From positions 1 to 35,403 of the forward strand of contig CANQPZ010000013.1 in the NCBI GenBank assembly GCA_947625895.1: a stretch of 35,403 nt of DNA, in the 5' to 3' direction. Position 1 is the stretch's first letter. Each line of letters opens with the position of its first letter. Position numbers and translations under genes: made by a program. Of the stretch, positions 1 to 9,056 are shown piece by piece. The stretch comes from an uncultured Clostridia bacterium (lineage in GTDB: Bacteria; Bacillota; Clostridia; TANB77; CAG-508). Below the pieces are notes generated by a model. It had not been told where the DNA came from, searched no databases, and saw only the letters and a program-made list of their open reading frames with translations.

Positions 1-2
1 GA

Positions 3-260
<258 letters not shown>

Positions 261-296
261 AAATCTTAAGTAAAATTTAAAAAGGAGCATATTAAT

Positions 297-1127
297 ATGG
301 ATACTAATGATAATAGAGTACAAACAATTAAAGACGAAAAAATAAGAAGAAATAAGTTAATAAAAATAATGCTTTTTTTAGTAATTATTTATCTTATTAT
401 TGTATTTTCTTATACATACATACAAGCTTCTACTCAAGACGATTTAACTGAAACATATCAAAAAAATGTAGAAGAATACTTGAAAGAAAAATATCCTGAA
501 GATTTTGAAAATTTTGAAATTGAATTTTATAATAAAGAAACTAATTATGAACAAAAGGATGGCAGTATAAGTTATTCTTGCTATTGGGGAAAAAAGAAAT
601 GTGTTGAGGAATATATATATCATTTTTATCCAAAAGACAATGATTATATAAGAAATTGTTTTGTTGTATATTGGCATAATACTGAAGATAATTCATCAGG
701 TGTTTATGAAAAAAATTTGCAAGGAGTTCTTGATAAGAATGGTAATTCTGTAGCTTCATTATCTTATAGCCATAGCGTAAGTGCATATAATGCAAAGTTA
801 GATTTAAAAGATTCAATAGAAGACTATTTAGGAGATGAATATACTATAAAGTTATTTGAAGATCCAGGAAATATTATTGCAGAAACTGACAAAACAATTG
901 AGGAAGTAGCATTAAGTGATATTGAAAAGTATACAGAGTTTTATAATAATCTTGCTGAATTGTTTGATAATTACTATAAAGAAAATAAATATTCTTATGA
1001 TATTTCTTTAGAGATTAACTACAAAAACATGCATGTTACTATTAACAATTTATCTCAACCAAAAACTGTTGAAGAAATGAAAGATAGTATTTTAAACAAT
1101 ACCGATTATCATATGCATAGACTTTAA
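297..1127 (+). CDS. Membrane-anchored protein of unknown function
   Basis: 276 residues with a charged N-terminus (about residues 1-22), one hydrophobic helix at about 23-45, and a long acidic, Tyr/Asn-rich remainder predicted to lie outside the membrane. It looks like a signal-anchored extracytoplasmic protein. Two Cys fall in the stretch YSCYWGKKKCVEEY, which could form a disulfide. The start follows a clear AAAGGAG ribosome binding site (281-287). It lies 36 bp after lysS and may be read through from it. I do not recognise a family; no catalytic motif is visible. Confidence 0.75.
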   Translation: MDTNDNRVQTIKDEKIRRNKLIKIMLFLVIIYLIIVFSYTYIQASTQDDLTETYQKNVEEYLKEKYPEDFENFEIEFYNKETNYEQKDGSISYSCYWGKKKCVEEYIYHFYPKDNDYIRNCFVVYWHNTEDNSSGVYEKNLQGVLDKNGNSVASLSYSHSVSAYNAKLDLKDSIEDYLGDEYTIKLFEDPGNIIAETDKTIEEVALSDIEKYTEFYNNLAELFDNYYKENKYSYDISLEINYKNMHVTINNLSQPKTVEEMKDSILNNTDYHMHRL

Positions 1128-1190
1128 GAAAAAACTTTATGACAAACAAATTTTGATTATACTATAAAATATCTAGAGTAGAATAAGAGG

Positions 1191-1886
1191 GTGTTATTAA
1201 TAGAAAAAATATTTACATCAAAATACTTGCTTTTTATATTTTTATCTCTTTTACTTAATGTTATTATTGCAATTGCAATGAGTATAAAGAACGGCAAAAT
1301 TCAAGTAAAAACAATTTTAAAATGTTCTATATTAGAAACTATTTGTATAATTATAGGAGCAAAATTTTTAGACATCATAATTAATTATGATGTCTATTTG
1401 CATTATATAAATAATAAATTTTATTTTGAAATATTAACAAATGGATATTCATTTATAGGAGGAATATTCGGTGCTGCTTTTTGTATATTTATATATTCAA
1501 TAGTTTCTAAAGAAAAAATAGAAGAACTATGTGAAATTTTTATACCTAATCTTATTTTAGTGTATGCTGTTTCAAAGATTGGATGCTTTTTTAATGGATG
1601 CTGTATAGGAATAACAATTAATGAATATGTTTTACCAATTCAACTGATAGAAACATTTGTATATTTATTAATGTATCTTTTTGTAATTTTTAAAAGTAAA
1701 AGCACTTATAGTAAAATATATCTATCATGTATATTATTTGGAATTTTTAGATTTTTCTTGGAGTTCTTTAGAGAAAAAACAGGTTATATGTATTTATCCA
1801 TTTCTCAAGTTCTTTCATTATTCATTGTAGTAATAGGTATAGGTATTTATTGCTTAAAATATAATTATATTAAATGCAATAATTAA
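1191..1886 (+). CDS. Lgt-family membrane protein (prolipoprotein diacylglyceryl transferase-like)
   Basis: 231 residues, almost wholly hydrophobic, with about six to seven membrane helices. Three stretches match Lgt: GYSFIGGIFGA (Lgt has a similar GG...GG loop), KIGCFFNGCCIG (the RIGCFLxGCCYG block of Firmicutes Lgt) and FGIFRFFLEFFRE (the Arg/Glu-rich block near the C-terminus). Lgt moves a diacylglyceryl group from phosphatidylglycerol to the lipobox Cys. Here the loop His (His103 in E. coli, in SFHGG) is Ile, so this is probably a paralogue with another or uncertain activity. It starts at GTG with AAGAGG directly abutting it, so the exact start is doubtful. A weak promoter, ATGACA-18-TATAAA, lies at 1139-1168. 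Confidence 0.7.
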   Translation: MLLIEKIFTSKYLLFIFLSLLLNVIIAIAMSIKNGKIQVKTILKCSILETICIIIGAKFLDIIINYDVYLHYINNKFYFEILTNGYSFIGGIFGAAFCIFIYSIVSKEKIEELCEIFIPNLILVYAVSKIGCFFNGCCIGITINEYVLPIQLIETFVYLLMYLFVIFKSKSTYSKIYLSCILFGIFRFFLEFFREKTGYMYLSISQVLSLFIVVIGIGIYCLKYNYIKCNN

Positions 1887-1921
1887 GAACACAATATTGC
1901 AATATAGAAAGAAGTTGAAAT

Positions 1922-1952
1922 TACATTAAAAAAATGATATATTTTTAATGTA
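1922..1952. terminator. AT-rich hairpin, weak terminator candidate
   Basis: A perfect 11-bp inverted repeat (TACATTAAAAA / TTTTTAATGTA, 9-nt loop) lies 36 bp after the Lgt-like gene and is followed by TCTTTTCATTT. The stem is nearly all A:T, so termination would be weak. Confidence 0.45.
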
Positions 1953-2004
1953 TCTTTTCATTTAATTTAGATATTGGAAATTAATAAAAAGGGAGATCCA
2001 ACAT

Positions 2005-2346
2005 ATGAACAATGAAACAGATAAATACAACAATGTTTTGACAATATTAAATATAATTTTACCAATTATTCTTATAATTATAATAGTAATTGCCACAAAT
2101 ATATTATCAAATATGAAACCAGTAAGGGACGAATATGGAGCTACTGTAATAAGAAATGATTCGTATATAGTTGGCAATAAAGTTGCAATCATAACGATGA
2201 TTACAGGAACTTTATTCTCGATAATAACAATAGTAGCACCATTTGTTTTAAAGAGTAATAAAAAAGTAATTCACATAGTACCAACACTGATTATATTATT
2301 ATTGATAACGTATACAATAACTACTATTTATTCAAGCTTCGCATAA
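2005..2346 (+). CDS. Small membrane protein of unknown function
   Basis: 113 residues with three predicted helices (about 14-36, 60-80 and 90-110) and a short polar loop with a VRDEYGATVIRNDS segment between the first two. The start follows GGGAG at 1991-1995. It stands alone between the Lgt-like gene and the M50 peptidase. I recognise no family. The clean ribosome binding site and the alternation of hydrophobic and polar stretches argue that it is a real gene. Confidence 0.7.
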   Translation: MNNETDKYNNVLTILNIILPIILIIIIVIATNILSNMKPVRDEYGATVIRNDSYIVGNKVAIITMITGTLFSIITIVAPFVLKSNKKVIHIVPTLIILLLITYTITTIYSSFA

Positions 2347-2422
2347 AATTAATAAAATTTTTAAACTATCGATAAAAATGAAAAAATACATAAGAAATTA
2401 ATTGGATTAGAAAGGAATTAAT

Positions 2423-3178
2423 ATGCTTTTTGGATACAATTTTGATAAAAGAACTTTATATATAATTATGGGATTATTAATATTGGCAATATTAATAAAT
2501 CTCGGAGCAAATAATATTATTGGAATGCTACTTACATTACCTGGAGTAATTTTGGCAATATCATTCCACGAATTTGCTCATGCATTTGCTGCTGTTAAGT
2601 TAGGTGACCCAACACCAAAAAATCAGGGACGACTTACATTAGATCCATTAAAACACCTAGACCCAGCAGGAATATTCTTATTAATATTTGCACATATTGG
2701 TTGGGGTAAACCAGTTCAAATTAATCCAAATAATTTTTCAAAAGTTTCAAAAGCAAAAGGTGAAACTATTGTCGCAATAGCCGGACCACTAATGAATTTC
2801 TTTTTAGCATTAATATTATTAATAATTTTCTATTTAATAATGATATTTGTGCCAAACTCAGGAATAATTAGAAGTGTTTCAGGAGTAAATGTATTAAGTG
2901 TTGTTATAACATTAATTTATTATGCAATAGTAGTAAACGTGGGATTAGGCGTTTTTAACTTAATTCCAATTCCACCATTAGATGGATCAAAAGTATTTTT
3001 ACAATTTTTGCCTTATAGAGCACAAATGTGGATACAAGATAAATTACCAATTATTTCAATTATATTCTTAGTGTTATGCCTTACAGGATTATTAGGATAT
3101 GTTACAGGTCCAGTAATAGAAGCAATAATGTATGGAATGCAATACTTGGTTAGTTTAATATTTTCAATATTTATATAA
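2423..3178 (+). CDS. Site-2 protease family (M50) membrane zinc metalloprotease
   Basis: 251 residues, multi-pass. The zinc-binding HExxH is HEFAH at residues 49-53 inside a membrane helix, and the third ligand is the Asp of NLIPIPPLDGSK near residues 179-190 (D187). These are the two hallmarks of M50 intramembrane proteases, which cut substrates within the bilayer. There is no PDZ domain, so it belongs to the compact SREBP-S2P/Rv-type group that is common in clostridia. The usual glycine-rich block (GPLMNF, near 121-126) is present. It sits just 11 bp before tsaD. The substrate cannot be inferred. Confidence 0.9.
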   Translation: MLFGYNFDKRTLYIIMGLLILAILINLGANNIIGMLLTLPGVILAISFHEFAHAFAAVKLGDPTPKNQGRLTLDPLKHLDPAGIFLLIFAHIGWGKPVQINPNNFSKVSKAKGETIVAIAGPLMNFFLALILLIIFYLIMIFVPNSGIIRSVSGVNVLSVVITLIYYAIVVNVGLGVFNLIPIPPLDGSKVFLQFLPYRAQMWIQDKLPIISIIFLVLCLTGLLGYVTGPVIEAIMYGMQYLVSLIFSIFI

Positions 3179-3189
3179 AAGGATAAGAA

Positions 3190-4188
3190 ATGGAAAAAGA
3201 TATATATGTTTTAGGAATTGAATCAAGCTGTGATGAGACTTCTGTTGCCGTTGTAAAAAACGGCAGAGAAGTTCTTTCTAATATAATTAATTCACAAATA
3301 AAAATACATGAATTATATGGAGGAGTCGTTCCTGAGATTGCTTCAAGATGTCATACAGAAGTTATTAATCAAGTAACGAAAGAGGCTATAAAAGAAGCAA
3401 ATATTTCATTTGATGACATAGATGTAATATGTCCAACATATGGTCCAGGACTAGTTGGAGCTTTATTAGTTGGAGTATCTTATGCAAAAGGATTAGCACT
3501 AGCTACAAAAAAAGATTTATTAGGAGTTAATCATATTGAAGGTCATATTGCAGCAAATTACATAACTCATAAAGACTTAAAACCACCATTTCTTTGTTTA
3601 ATTATATCTGGTGGACATACACACTTAGTAAAAGTAAATGATTATACAAATTTTGAAATTCTAGGAAAGACAAGAGATGACGCAATAGGAGAAGCTTTTG
3701 ATAAAGTAGCAAGAGTTGTTGGACTAGGGTATCCTGGAGGACCTAAAGTTGATAAATTAGCTAAAGAGGGAAAAGAAATTATTGATTTACCAATAACAGA
3801 TTTAGAAAATATGGATTTTTCTTTTAGTGGAATTAAGACAGCTGTAATAAATTTAAATCACAAAAATCCAAATATAAATAAAGCTGATTTATGTTTAAGT
3901 TTTGAAAAAGCAGCAACAGATATGCTAGAAATAAACATAAAAAAAGCTATTGAAAATACAAAAATAAGAAAGATCGTACTTGCAGGAGGAGTTTCTTGTA
4001 ATTCCTATATTAGAAATAGATTAGATATACTTGCAGAAAATAATAATTTGGAAATGTATTATCCAGAAGTTAAATTATGCACAGATAATGCTGCTATGAT
4101 AGCATCAGCAGGTTATTATAATTATATTAATGGAAAAAAATCAGATTTAACATTAAATGCAATTCCAAATTTAAAACTAGGAGAATAG
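3190..4188 (+). CDS. tsaD: tRNA N6-adenosine threonylcarbamoyltransferase
   Basis: 332 residues, the normal length. TsaD transfers the threonylcarbamoyl group to A37 of ANN-decoding tRNAs, working with TsaB and TsaE. The N-terminus, [15 protein letters not shown], is characteristic. The metal ligands are visible: His115 and His119 in NHIEGH and Asp299 in CTDNAAMIA. The ASKHA nucleotide-binding glycines are in IISGGHTHL (139-147) and LAGGVSCN (264-271). A ribosome binding site, AAAAGGAT, lies just after the preceding protease stop, and the next gene follows at 9 bp, so the three genes are likely one transcript. tsaB and tsaE are not in the window. Confidence 0.97.
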   Translation: MEKDIYVLGIESSCDETSVAVVKNGREVLSNIINSQIKIHELYGGVVPEIASRCHTEVINQVTKEAIKEANISFDDIDVICPTYGPGLVGALLVGVSYAKGLALATKKDLLGVNHIEGHIAANYITHKDLKPPFLCLIISGGHTHLVKVNDYTNFEILGKTRDDAIGEAFDKVARVVGLGYPGGPKVDKLAKEGKEIIDLPITDLENMDFSFSGIKTAVINLNHKNPNINKADLCLSFEKAATDMLEINIKKAIENTKIRKIVLAGGVSCNSYIRNRLDILAENNNLEMYYPEVKLCTDNAAMIASAGYYNYINGKKSDLTLNAIPNLKLGE

Positions 4189-4197
4189 GGGGAACAA

Positions 4198-4905
4198 ATG
4201 GCAATTTATACAATTGCAGATTTGCATTTATCATTTGGAACAAATAAACCTATGGATATATTTGGACCAAATTGGGAAAATCACGAACAGAAAATTGCTG
4301 AAAATTGGAAAGAACAAGTTAATGAAGATGATTTAGTAATCATTCCTGGAGATTTTTCTTGGGCAATGAATTTGGAAGACACGAAAAAAGATTTTGAATA
4401 TCTAAGCAATTTGCCAGGAAAAAAACTTCTACTAAAAGGAAACCATGATTACTGGTGGTCTACATTAACAAAGATGAGAAAATTTTTAGAAGAAAATAAG
4501 TTTGAAAATATAGATTTTATAAGTAATAATTATTATCTAGAGCAAAATAAATTTATAATTGGAGTTAGAGGATGGATTTTAGATAGTAATAAAGAAGAAG
4601 ATCTAAAAATTATTAGAAGAGAAAAACTAAGAATCCAGGCACAACTAGACAGTATTAGAAAAAGTTTTACAAACAGAAAAGAAATACTTGTTTTTATGCA
4701 TTATCCTCCATATGAAATAAAGGAAGATAAAATAATAAATCCATATGCACCTCTTTTTGAAGATTATAATATTAAAACTTGCTATTATGGACACTTACAT
4801 GGTGAACAAGCTTATGGAGATATAGAAGATTTCGAATATAATAAAGTTACATACAAATTAGTAAGTGCAGATTATTTGAACTTTAAATTATTAAGAATTT
4901 TATAA
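4198..4905 (+). CDS. Calcineurin-like metallophosphoesterase
   Basis: 235 residues with all five blocks of the calcineurin-like fold: DLH (Asp8, His10), GDFSW (Asp52), GNHDYWW (Asn82, His83), MHYPP (His168) and GHLHG (His199, His201). These bind two metal ions and hydrolyse phosphoesters. Close clostridial relatives are annotated only as metallophosphoesterases; the true substrate is unknown. It is cytoplasmic, with no signal peptide. GGGGGAAC precedes the start. It is the last gene of the transcript and is followed by a strong terminator. Confidence 0.92.
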   Translation: MAIYTIADLHLSFGTNKPMDIFGPNWENHEQKIAENWKEQVNEDDLVIIPGDFSWAMNLEDTKKDFEYLSNLPGKKLLLKGNHDYWWSTLTKMRKFLEENKFENIDFISNNYYLEQNKFIIGVRGWILDSNKEEDLKIIRREKLRIQAQLDSIRKSFTNRKEILVFMHYPPYEIKEDKIINPYAPLFEDYNIKTCYYGHLHGEQAYGDIEDFEYNKVTYKLVSADYLNFKLLRIL

Positions 4906-4925
4906 AATTAAGTTTCATAAAAAAC

Positions 4926-4960
4926 AAAAATATGATTTCAGAAATGAGATCATATTTTTT
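4926..4960 (+). terminator. Rho-independent terminator after the phosphoesterase gene
   Basis: A 15-bp stem (one G:U pair) pairs 4926-4940 with 4945-4959 around a GAAA tetraloop, ending in a T run. It closes the protease-tsaD-phosphoesterase transcript. Confidence 0.85.
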
Positions 4961-4991
4961 ATATTATAGGAAAGTTCTTCAAATTTGGCAC
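4956..4991. repeat. Short form of a dispersed repeat
   Basis: Bases 4956-4978 are identical over 23 bp to 10402-10424. The following AAATTTGGCAC (4981-4991) is identical to 10481-10491. The copy at 10402 has about 50 further bases between these two blocks, flanked by AATTT on each side, so this copy looks like a deletion derivative. Both copies start in the T run of a terminator. Confidence 0.7.
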
Positions 4992-4998
4992 AAAAGTA

Positions 4999-5027
4999 TT
5001 GCAAATCAAGAAAAAGTCTGGTATAAT
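4999..5027 (+). promoter_or_regulatory. rpsB-tsf promoter
   Basis: TTGCAA, 17-bp spacer, TATAAT: a near-consensus housekeeping promoter. Transcription would begin near 5034 and leave a leader of about 105 nt before rpsB. Confidence 0.85.
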
Positions 5028-5044
5028 AAACGAGTTAAAAAACA

Positions 5045-5111
5045 CGTAAGTTTAGTTTAGGCTTGTGCTGACAAAAGTTAGTGACCCTAAACGTAAAATT
5101 AAAGACTTACG
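5045..5111 (+). promoter_or_regulatory. Structured mRNA leader of rpsB
   Basis: A nested structure can be drawn by eye. An outer stem CGTAAGT (5045-5051) pairs with ACTTACG (5105-5111). A middle stem GTTTAGG (5055-5061) pairs with CCTAAAC (5086-5092). An inner CTGAC-AAAA-GTTAG hairpin contains a G:U pair. Ribosomal protein operons are often controlled by binding of the encoded protein to such leaders, so feedback by S2 is a reasonable inference but is not shown. Confidence 0.6.
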
Positions 5112-5139
5112 GAAGTAAAAAACAAGGAGGAATTTAAAA

Positions 5140-5922
5140 ATGGCAGTAGTTGCAATGAAACAATTACTAGAAGCAGGTGTTCATTTCGGACATCAAACTA
5201 GAAGATGGGATCCAAAAATGGCTGAATATATTTTCCAAGCTAGAAATGGTATCCATATTATTGATTTACAAAAGACTTCAAAAAAATTAGACGAAGCTTA
5301 CAAGTTCTTAAAAGAACAAGCTGAAGAAGGAAAAACAGTTCTATTTGTTGGAACTAAAAAACAAGCTCAAGAATGTATTAAGGAAGCTGCATTAAAATGC
5401 AATATGTACTACATTGATCAAAGATGGTTAGGTGGTATGCTTACTAACTTTAATACAATTCAAAGCAGAGTTGCAAGATTAAGAGATCTTGAAAGAATGC
5501 AAGAAGATGGTACTTTCGATGTACTACCTAAAAAAGAAGTTATCGGCTTAAAAGCTGAAATGGAAAAATTAGAAAAAAATCTTGGTGGAATCAAAGAAAT
5601 GAATGAACTACCAGGAGTTATGTTTGTAGTAGATCCTAAAAAGGAAAGAATTGCTATATTAGAAGCTAGAAAATTAGGAATACCAGTTATAGGTTTAGTT
5701 GATACTAACTGTAATCCTGAAGATGTTGATTATGCAATTCCTGGAAATGACGATGCTATAAGAGCTGTTAAATTAATTACAGATGTTATGGCAAACGCAG
5801 TTATTGAAGGAAGACAAGGTGAAGCAGCAGACGTTGAAGAAATGACTTCAGAACAAGAAGACGAAGAAGCTCCTTCAGATATCGAAGAAGTTGTTGAAGA
5901 ATCAGAGGAAGTTGAAGAATAA
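5140..5922 (+). CDS. rpsB: 30S ribosomal protein S2
   Basis: 260 residues. S2 binds late to the 30S head/body junction and is needed to recruit S1 where S1 exists. The N-terminus, [22 protein letters not shown], and the [12 protein letters not shown] block are diagnostic, as is [25 protein letters not shown]. The last 30 or so residues form an acidic Glu/Asp tail, a common variable extension. AAGGAGG precedes the ATG. tsf follows after 24 bp, the conserved rpsB-tsf pairing. Confidence 0.98.
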   Translation: MAVVAMKQLLEAGVHFGHQTRRWDPKMAEYIFQARNGIHIIDLQKTSKKLDEAYKFLKEQAEEGKTVLFVGTKKQAQECIKEAALKCNMYYIDQRWLGGMLTNFNTIQSRVARLRDLERMQEDGTFDVLPKKEVIGLKAEMEKLEKNLGGIKEMNELPGVMFVVDPKKERIAILEARKLGIPVIGLVDTNCNPEDVDYAIPGNDDAIRAVKLITDVMANAVIEGRQGEAADVEEMTSEQEDEEAPSDIEEVVEESEEVEE

Positions 5923-5946
5923 TTAATATTTTAGGAGGTATTTCAA

Positions 5947-6825
5947 ATGATTACTGCAGATTTAGTAAAACAATTAAGAGAAAAAACAGGCGCTGGAATG
6001 ATGGACTGTAAAAAAGTTCTTACAGAAGCCGATGGAGATATGGAAAAAGCTATAGAGCTATTAAGAGAAAAAGGAATAGCAAAAGCTGCAAAAAAATCAT
6101 CAAGAATTGCTGCAGAAGGATTAGTTGCAGAATATATATCTGATGATAAAAAAGTAGGAAGCGTTATTGAAGTTAATGCTGAAACTGACTTCGTTGCTAA
6201 AAACGAAGAATTCAGAACTTTTGTTAATGACTTAGCAAAACAAGTTGCTGAAAAAAATCCTGCTACAGTTGAAGATTTATTAAATCAAAAATATTTAGAT
6301 TTAGATAAAACTGTACAAGAAGTTTTAACAGATAAAATTGCTACAATAGGTGAAAACATGTCAATCAGAAGATTCGTTAGATATGAATCAAATGGTGTTG
6401 TTGGAAGCTATGTTCACGGAGATGGAAAAATTGGTGTTTTAGCTAATTTCGAAACTGGTGATGAAGAATTAGCAAAAGATGTTTGTATGCAAATAGCAGC
6501 AGCTAGACCTGAATATATAGCAAGAGAAGATGTACCAGAAGAAAAAGTAAAGAAAGAAATGGAAATCCTTAAAGTTCAAGCTATGAACGAAGGAAAACCA
6601 GCTGAAATTGCTGAAAAAATGGTACAAGGAAGAATTGGTAAATTCTATGAAGAAATTTGTTTATTAGAACAAGAATTTGTTAAAGATCCAAGCGTAAAGG
6701 TTGGAGATTTAATTAAATCTAAAGGTGGAAAAATAGTTGAATTTGCAAGAATTGAAAAAGGTGAAGGACTTGAAAAAAGAGAAGAAAACTTTGCCGAAGA
6801 AGTTATGAAACAAATGAAACAATAA
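5947..6825 (+). CDS. tsf: Translation elongation factor Ts
   Basis: 292 residues. EF-Ts is the guanine nucleotide exchange factor that releases GDP from EF-Tu. The N-terminal UBA-like domain (1-50) carries [16 protein letters not shown], the EF-Tu-contacting signature. [11 protein letters not shown] (about residues 79-89) holds the Asp-Phe pair that disturbs the Mg site of EF-Tu. The two dimerization-like subdomains follow. AGGAGG lies in the short gap after rpsB. A terminator 10 bp after the stop ends the operon. Confidence 0.98.
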   Translation: MITADLVKQLREKTGAGMMDCKKVLTEADGDMEKAIELLREKGIAKAAKKSSRIAAEGLVAEYISDDKKVGSVIEVNAETDFVAKNEEFRTFVNDLAKQVAEKNPATVEDLLNQKYLDLDKTVQEVLTDKIATIGENMSIRRFVRYESNGVVGSYVHGDGKIGVLANFETGDEELAKDVCMQIAAARPEYIAREDVPEEKVKKEMEILKVQAMNEGKPAEIAEKMVQGRIGKFYEEICLLEQEFVKDPSVKVGDLIKSKGGKIVEFARIEKGEGLEKREENFAEEVMKQMKQ

Positions 6826-6834
6826 TTTATATTT

Positions 6835-6865
6835 AAAAGTGACTCTAAAAAGAGTCACTTTTTTT
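6835..6865 (+). terminator. Rho-independent terminator of rpsB-tsf
   Basis: The perfect 11-bp stem AAAAGTGACTC / GAGTCACTTTT with a 6-nt loop runs into a T7 tract. Confidence 0.92.
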
Positions 6866-6905
6866 GTGCATATATTGCATATATATGGCTAAATAAAATA
6901 AATGC

Positions 6906-6933
6906 TTGCATTTATTGAATTATGTGTTATAAT
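6906..6933 (+). promoter_or_regulatory. tig promoter with extended -10
   Basis: TTGCAT, 16-bp spacer, TATAAT, with TGT directly before the -10 box forming an extended -10 (TGNTATAAT). It places the start of transcription about 30 bp before the trigger factor ATG. Confidence 0.8.
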
Positions 6934-6969
6934 TATAAAGCTATTATAAAAAATTGGAGGAATTCAGAA

Positions 6970-8253
6970 ATGAGTATCAAAATAGAAAAAACAGAAAATA
7001 ATAATGAATTAAAATTAGAATTTACAGTAGATGCACAAACATTTATTGGTGGAATTGAAAAAGTATTTAAGAAAAATGCTAAATACTTTACAGTACCTGG
7101 ATTTAGAAAAGGTAAAGTACCAATGAATATTGTTGAAAAACATTATGGAACAGAGATATTCTATGAAGATGCATTTAATGAAATAGTACCTGAAATTTAT
7201 GAAAAAGAAATTGAAGAAAATAAACTTGAAGTTGTTAGTAAACCAAAAATTGACATAGTTCAAATGGAAAAAGGTAAAGATTTAATATTTACTGCAGTAG
7301 TAAATAATAAACCAGAAGTTGAACTAGGTAAATATAAAGGTATAGAATTAAAGAAAATAGAGTATACTGTAGAAGATAAAGACATTGAACATGAATTAGG
7401 ACATATGGCTGAAAAGAACGCTAGAATTGTTACTGTTGATAACAGAGCAGTTAAAAATGGAGATATTGCAGTTATAGATTTTGAAGGATCTATTGATGGT
7501 GTTCCATTTGAAGGTGGAAAAGCAGAAAAACATGAACTAGAAATTGGTAGTCATAGCTTTATAGAAGGATTTGAAGATCAAGTAGTTGGAATGAAAATTA
7601 ATGATGAAAAAGATGTTAAAGTATCATTCCCAGAAGATTACTTCTCTAAAGATCTAGCTGGAAAACCTGCAGTATTCAAAGTTAAATTACATGAAATTAA
7701 AGAAAAAGAACTTCCAAAAATGGATGATGAATTTGCTAAAGACGTTAGCGAATTTGATACACTTGATGAATTAAAAGCTGACATAAGAAAGAAAATGGAA
7801 GAAGAAAACGAACATAAAGCAAAACACGAAACAGAAGATAAAGCAATCGAAACTGTTTGTGACAATTCAAAATTAGATATTCCAGATGGAATGATTGAAA
7901 ATGAATTAGATGCTATGGAAGAAGATTTAGATAGAAGATTAGCTTATCAAGGAATGAGAATTGATCAATATCTTAAATTAATAAATAAAACTAAAGAAGA
8001 CTTTAGAAAAGAAATGAGACCAGAAGCTGAAAAATCAATTAAAGTTAGATTAGTTTTAGAAGCTATAGTTAAAGATGCTAAAATAGAAATATTAGATAAA
8101 GAATTAAATGATAAAATTGCAGAACTAGCTAAAACATATGGAAGAGCAGAAGACGAATTAAAGAAAAATGAAGAATTCAAAAAATACGTTTCTTCAAGTT
8201 TGGAAACAGAAAAAGCTATTCAATATATTGTAGACAATGCAAAAATAAAATAA
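6970..8253 (+). CDS. tig: Trigger factor, ribosome-bound chaperone and prolyl isomerase
   Basis: 427 residues. Trigger factor meets nascent chains at the ribosome exit and has peptidyl-prolyl isomerase activity. The ribosome-docking signature GFRKGKVP is at residues 44-51. The FKBP-type domain begins near residue 160 (GDIAVIDFEG...IEGFEDQVVGM), and the helical C-terminal chaperone arms follow. The reading frame is open upstream to 6922, but GGAGG at 6956-6960 sits 9 bp before this ATG, and the promoter -10 lies at 6928-6933, so the upstream start would be inside or too near the promoter. It heads the folding/proteolysis block with clpP and clpX. Confidence 0.96.
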   Translation: MSIKIEKTENNNELKLEFTVDAQTFIGGIEKVFKKNAKYFTVPGFRKGKVPMNIVEKHYGTEIFYEDAFNEIVPEIYEKEIEENKLEVVSKPKIDIVQMEKGKDLIFTAVVNNKPEVELGKYKGIELKKIEYTVEDKDIEHELGHMAEKNARIVTVDNRAVKNGDIAVIDFEGSIDGVPFEGGKAEKHELEIGSHSFIEGFEDQVVGMKINDEKDVKVSFPEDYFSKDLAGKPAVFKVKLHEIKEKELPKMDDEFAKDVSEFDTLDELKADIRKKMEEENEHKAKHETEDKAIETVCDNSKLDIPDGMIENELDAMEEDLDRRLAYQGMRIDQYLKLINKTKEDFRKEMRPEAEKSIKVRLVLEAIVKDAKIEILDKELNDKIAELAKTYGRAEDELKKNEEFKKYVSSSLETEKAIQYIVDNAKIK

Positions 8254-8278
8254 TTAATTAAATGATGTAAAGATAAGA

Positions 8279-8324
8279 GAAGTACTAAAGTAGAAAGATT
8301 TTCATACATTTATGTACTTCTTTT
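8279..8324 (+). terminator. Candidate terminator after tig
   Basis: GAAGTAC (8279-8285) pairs with GTACTTC (8314-8320), followed by TTTTA. The loop of 28 nt is long and only partly folded, so the call is moderate. Confidence 0.5.
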
Positions 8325-8327
8325 ATA

Positions 8328-8357
8328 TTGACTTTTATTCTATAAATATGATATTAA
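8328..8357 (+). promoter_or_regulatory. Candidate clpP promoter
   Basis: TTGACT, 18-bp spacer, TATTAA. It lies between the tig terminator and clpP, about 65 bp before the ATG. No CtsR heptad repeat is seen in this gap. Confidence 0.5.
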
Positions 8358-8421
8358 AATATCTGAACTTATTTATAAATTTTCTAATAAATAAGCTCAA
8401 AATTTGAAAGGAATGAGTAAA

Positions 8422-9018
8422 ATGGATAATAGTTTAGTACCTTACGTAATTGAACAAACAAATAAAGGAGAAAGGTCATACGATATATTCTCTAGATTAT
8501 TGAAAGATAGAATTATATTCTTATCTGAAGATGTAAATAGCACATCAGCAAGTTTAGTTGTTGCACAATTATTATTTTTGGAATCAGAAGATCCAGAAAA
8601 AGAGATATCTTTATATATAAATAGCCCAGGAGGTTCAATAACAGATGGAATGGCAATAGTTGATACAATCAACTATATCAAATGCCCTGTAACAACTATT
8701 TGTGTTGGTCTTGCAGCAAGCATGGGTGCAGTATTACTAGCATCAGGAGCAAAAGGAAAACGTTTTGCAACTCCAAATGCAGAAATATTAATACATCAAC
8801 CATTAATTTCTGGAGGTCTTTCTGGACAAACAACTGAAATAAAGATTCATGCTGAACATATGGTTAGAACTAGAGAAAAATTAAACAAATTATTAAGTGA
8901 AAGAACAGGACAAAGTCTTGAAACAATAGAAAGAGATACTGAAAGAGATAATTATATGACAGCAGAAGAAGCTCTAAAATATGGATTAATAGATGGAATT
9001 TTAGACAAAAGAGAATAA
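8422..9018 (+). CDS. clpP: ATP-dependent Clp protease proteolytic subunit
   Basis: 198 residues, the normal length. ClpP forms the tetradecameric serine protease chamber fed by ClpX or ClpC. The catalytic Ser100 is in [11 protein letters not shown], His125 in ILIHQP, and the Asp is in RDTERDNYM near residue 172. The N-terminal [19 protein letters not shown] is standard. The frame is open to a TTG at 8404 and an ATG at 8413, but AAAGG at 8407-8411 would overlap or abut those; it fits the ATG at 8422 (10-bp spacing). clpX follows after 38 bp and is probably co-transcribed. Confidence 0.97.
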   Translation: MDNSLVPYVIEQTNKGERSYDIFSRLLKDRIIFLSEDVNSTSASLVVAQLLFLESEDPEKEISLYINSPGGSITDGMAIVDTINYIKCPVTTICVGLAASMGAVLLASGAKGKRFATPNAEILIHQPLISGGLSGQTTEIKIHAEHMVRTREKLNKLLSERTGQSLETIERDTERDNYMTAEEALKYGLIDGILDKRE

Positions 9019-9056
9019 TATTTCTAAAGAAAATATTTTAATGAGGTGATACGATA

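Noticed and set aside
6922..6969. Upstream extension of tig
   Set aside because: It would begin at the -10 box and include the ribosome binding site; the family start fits 6970.
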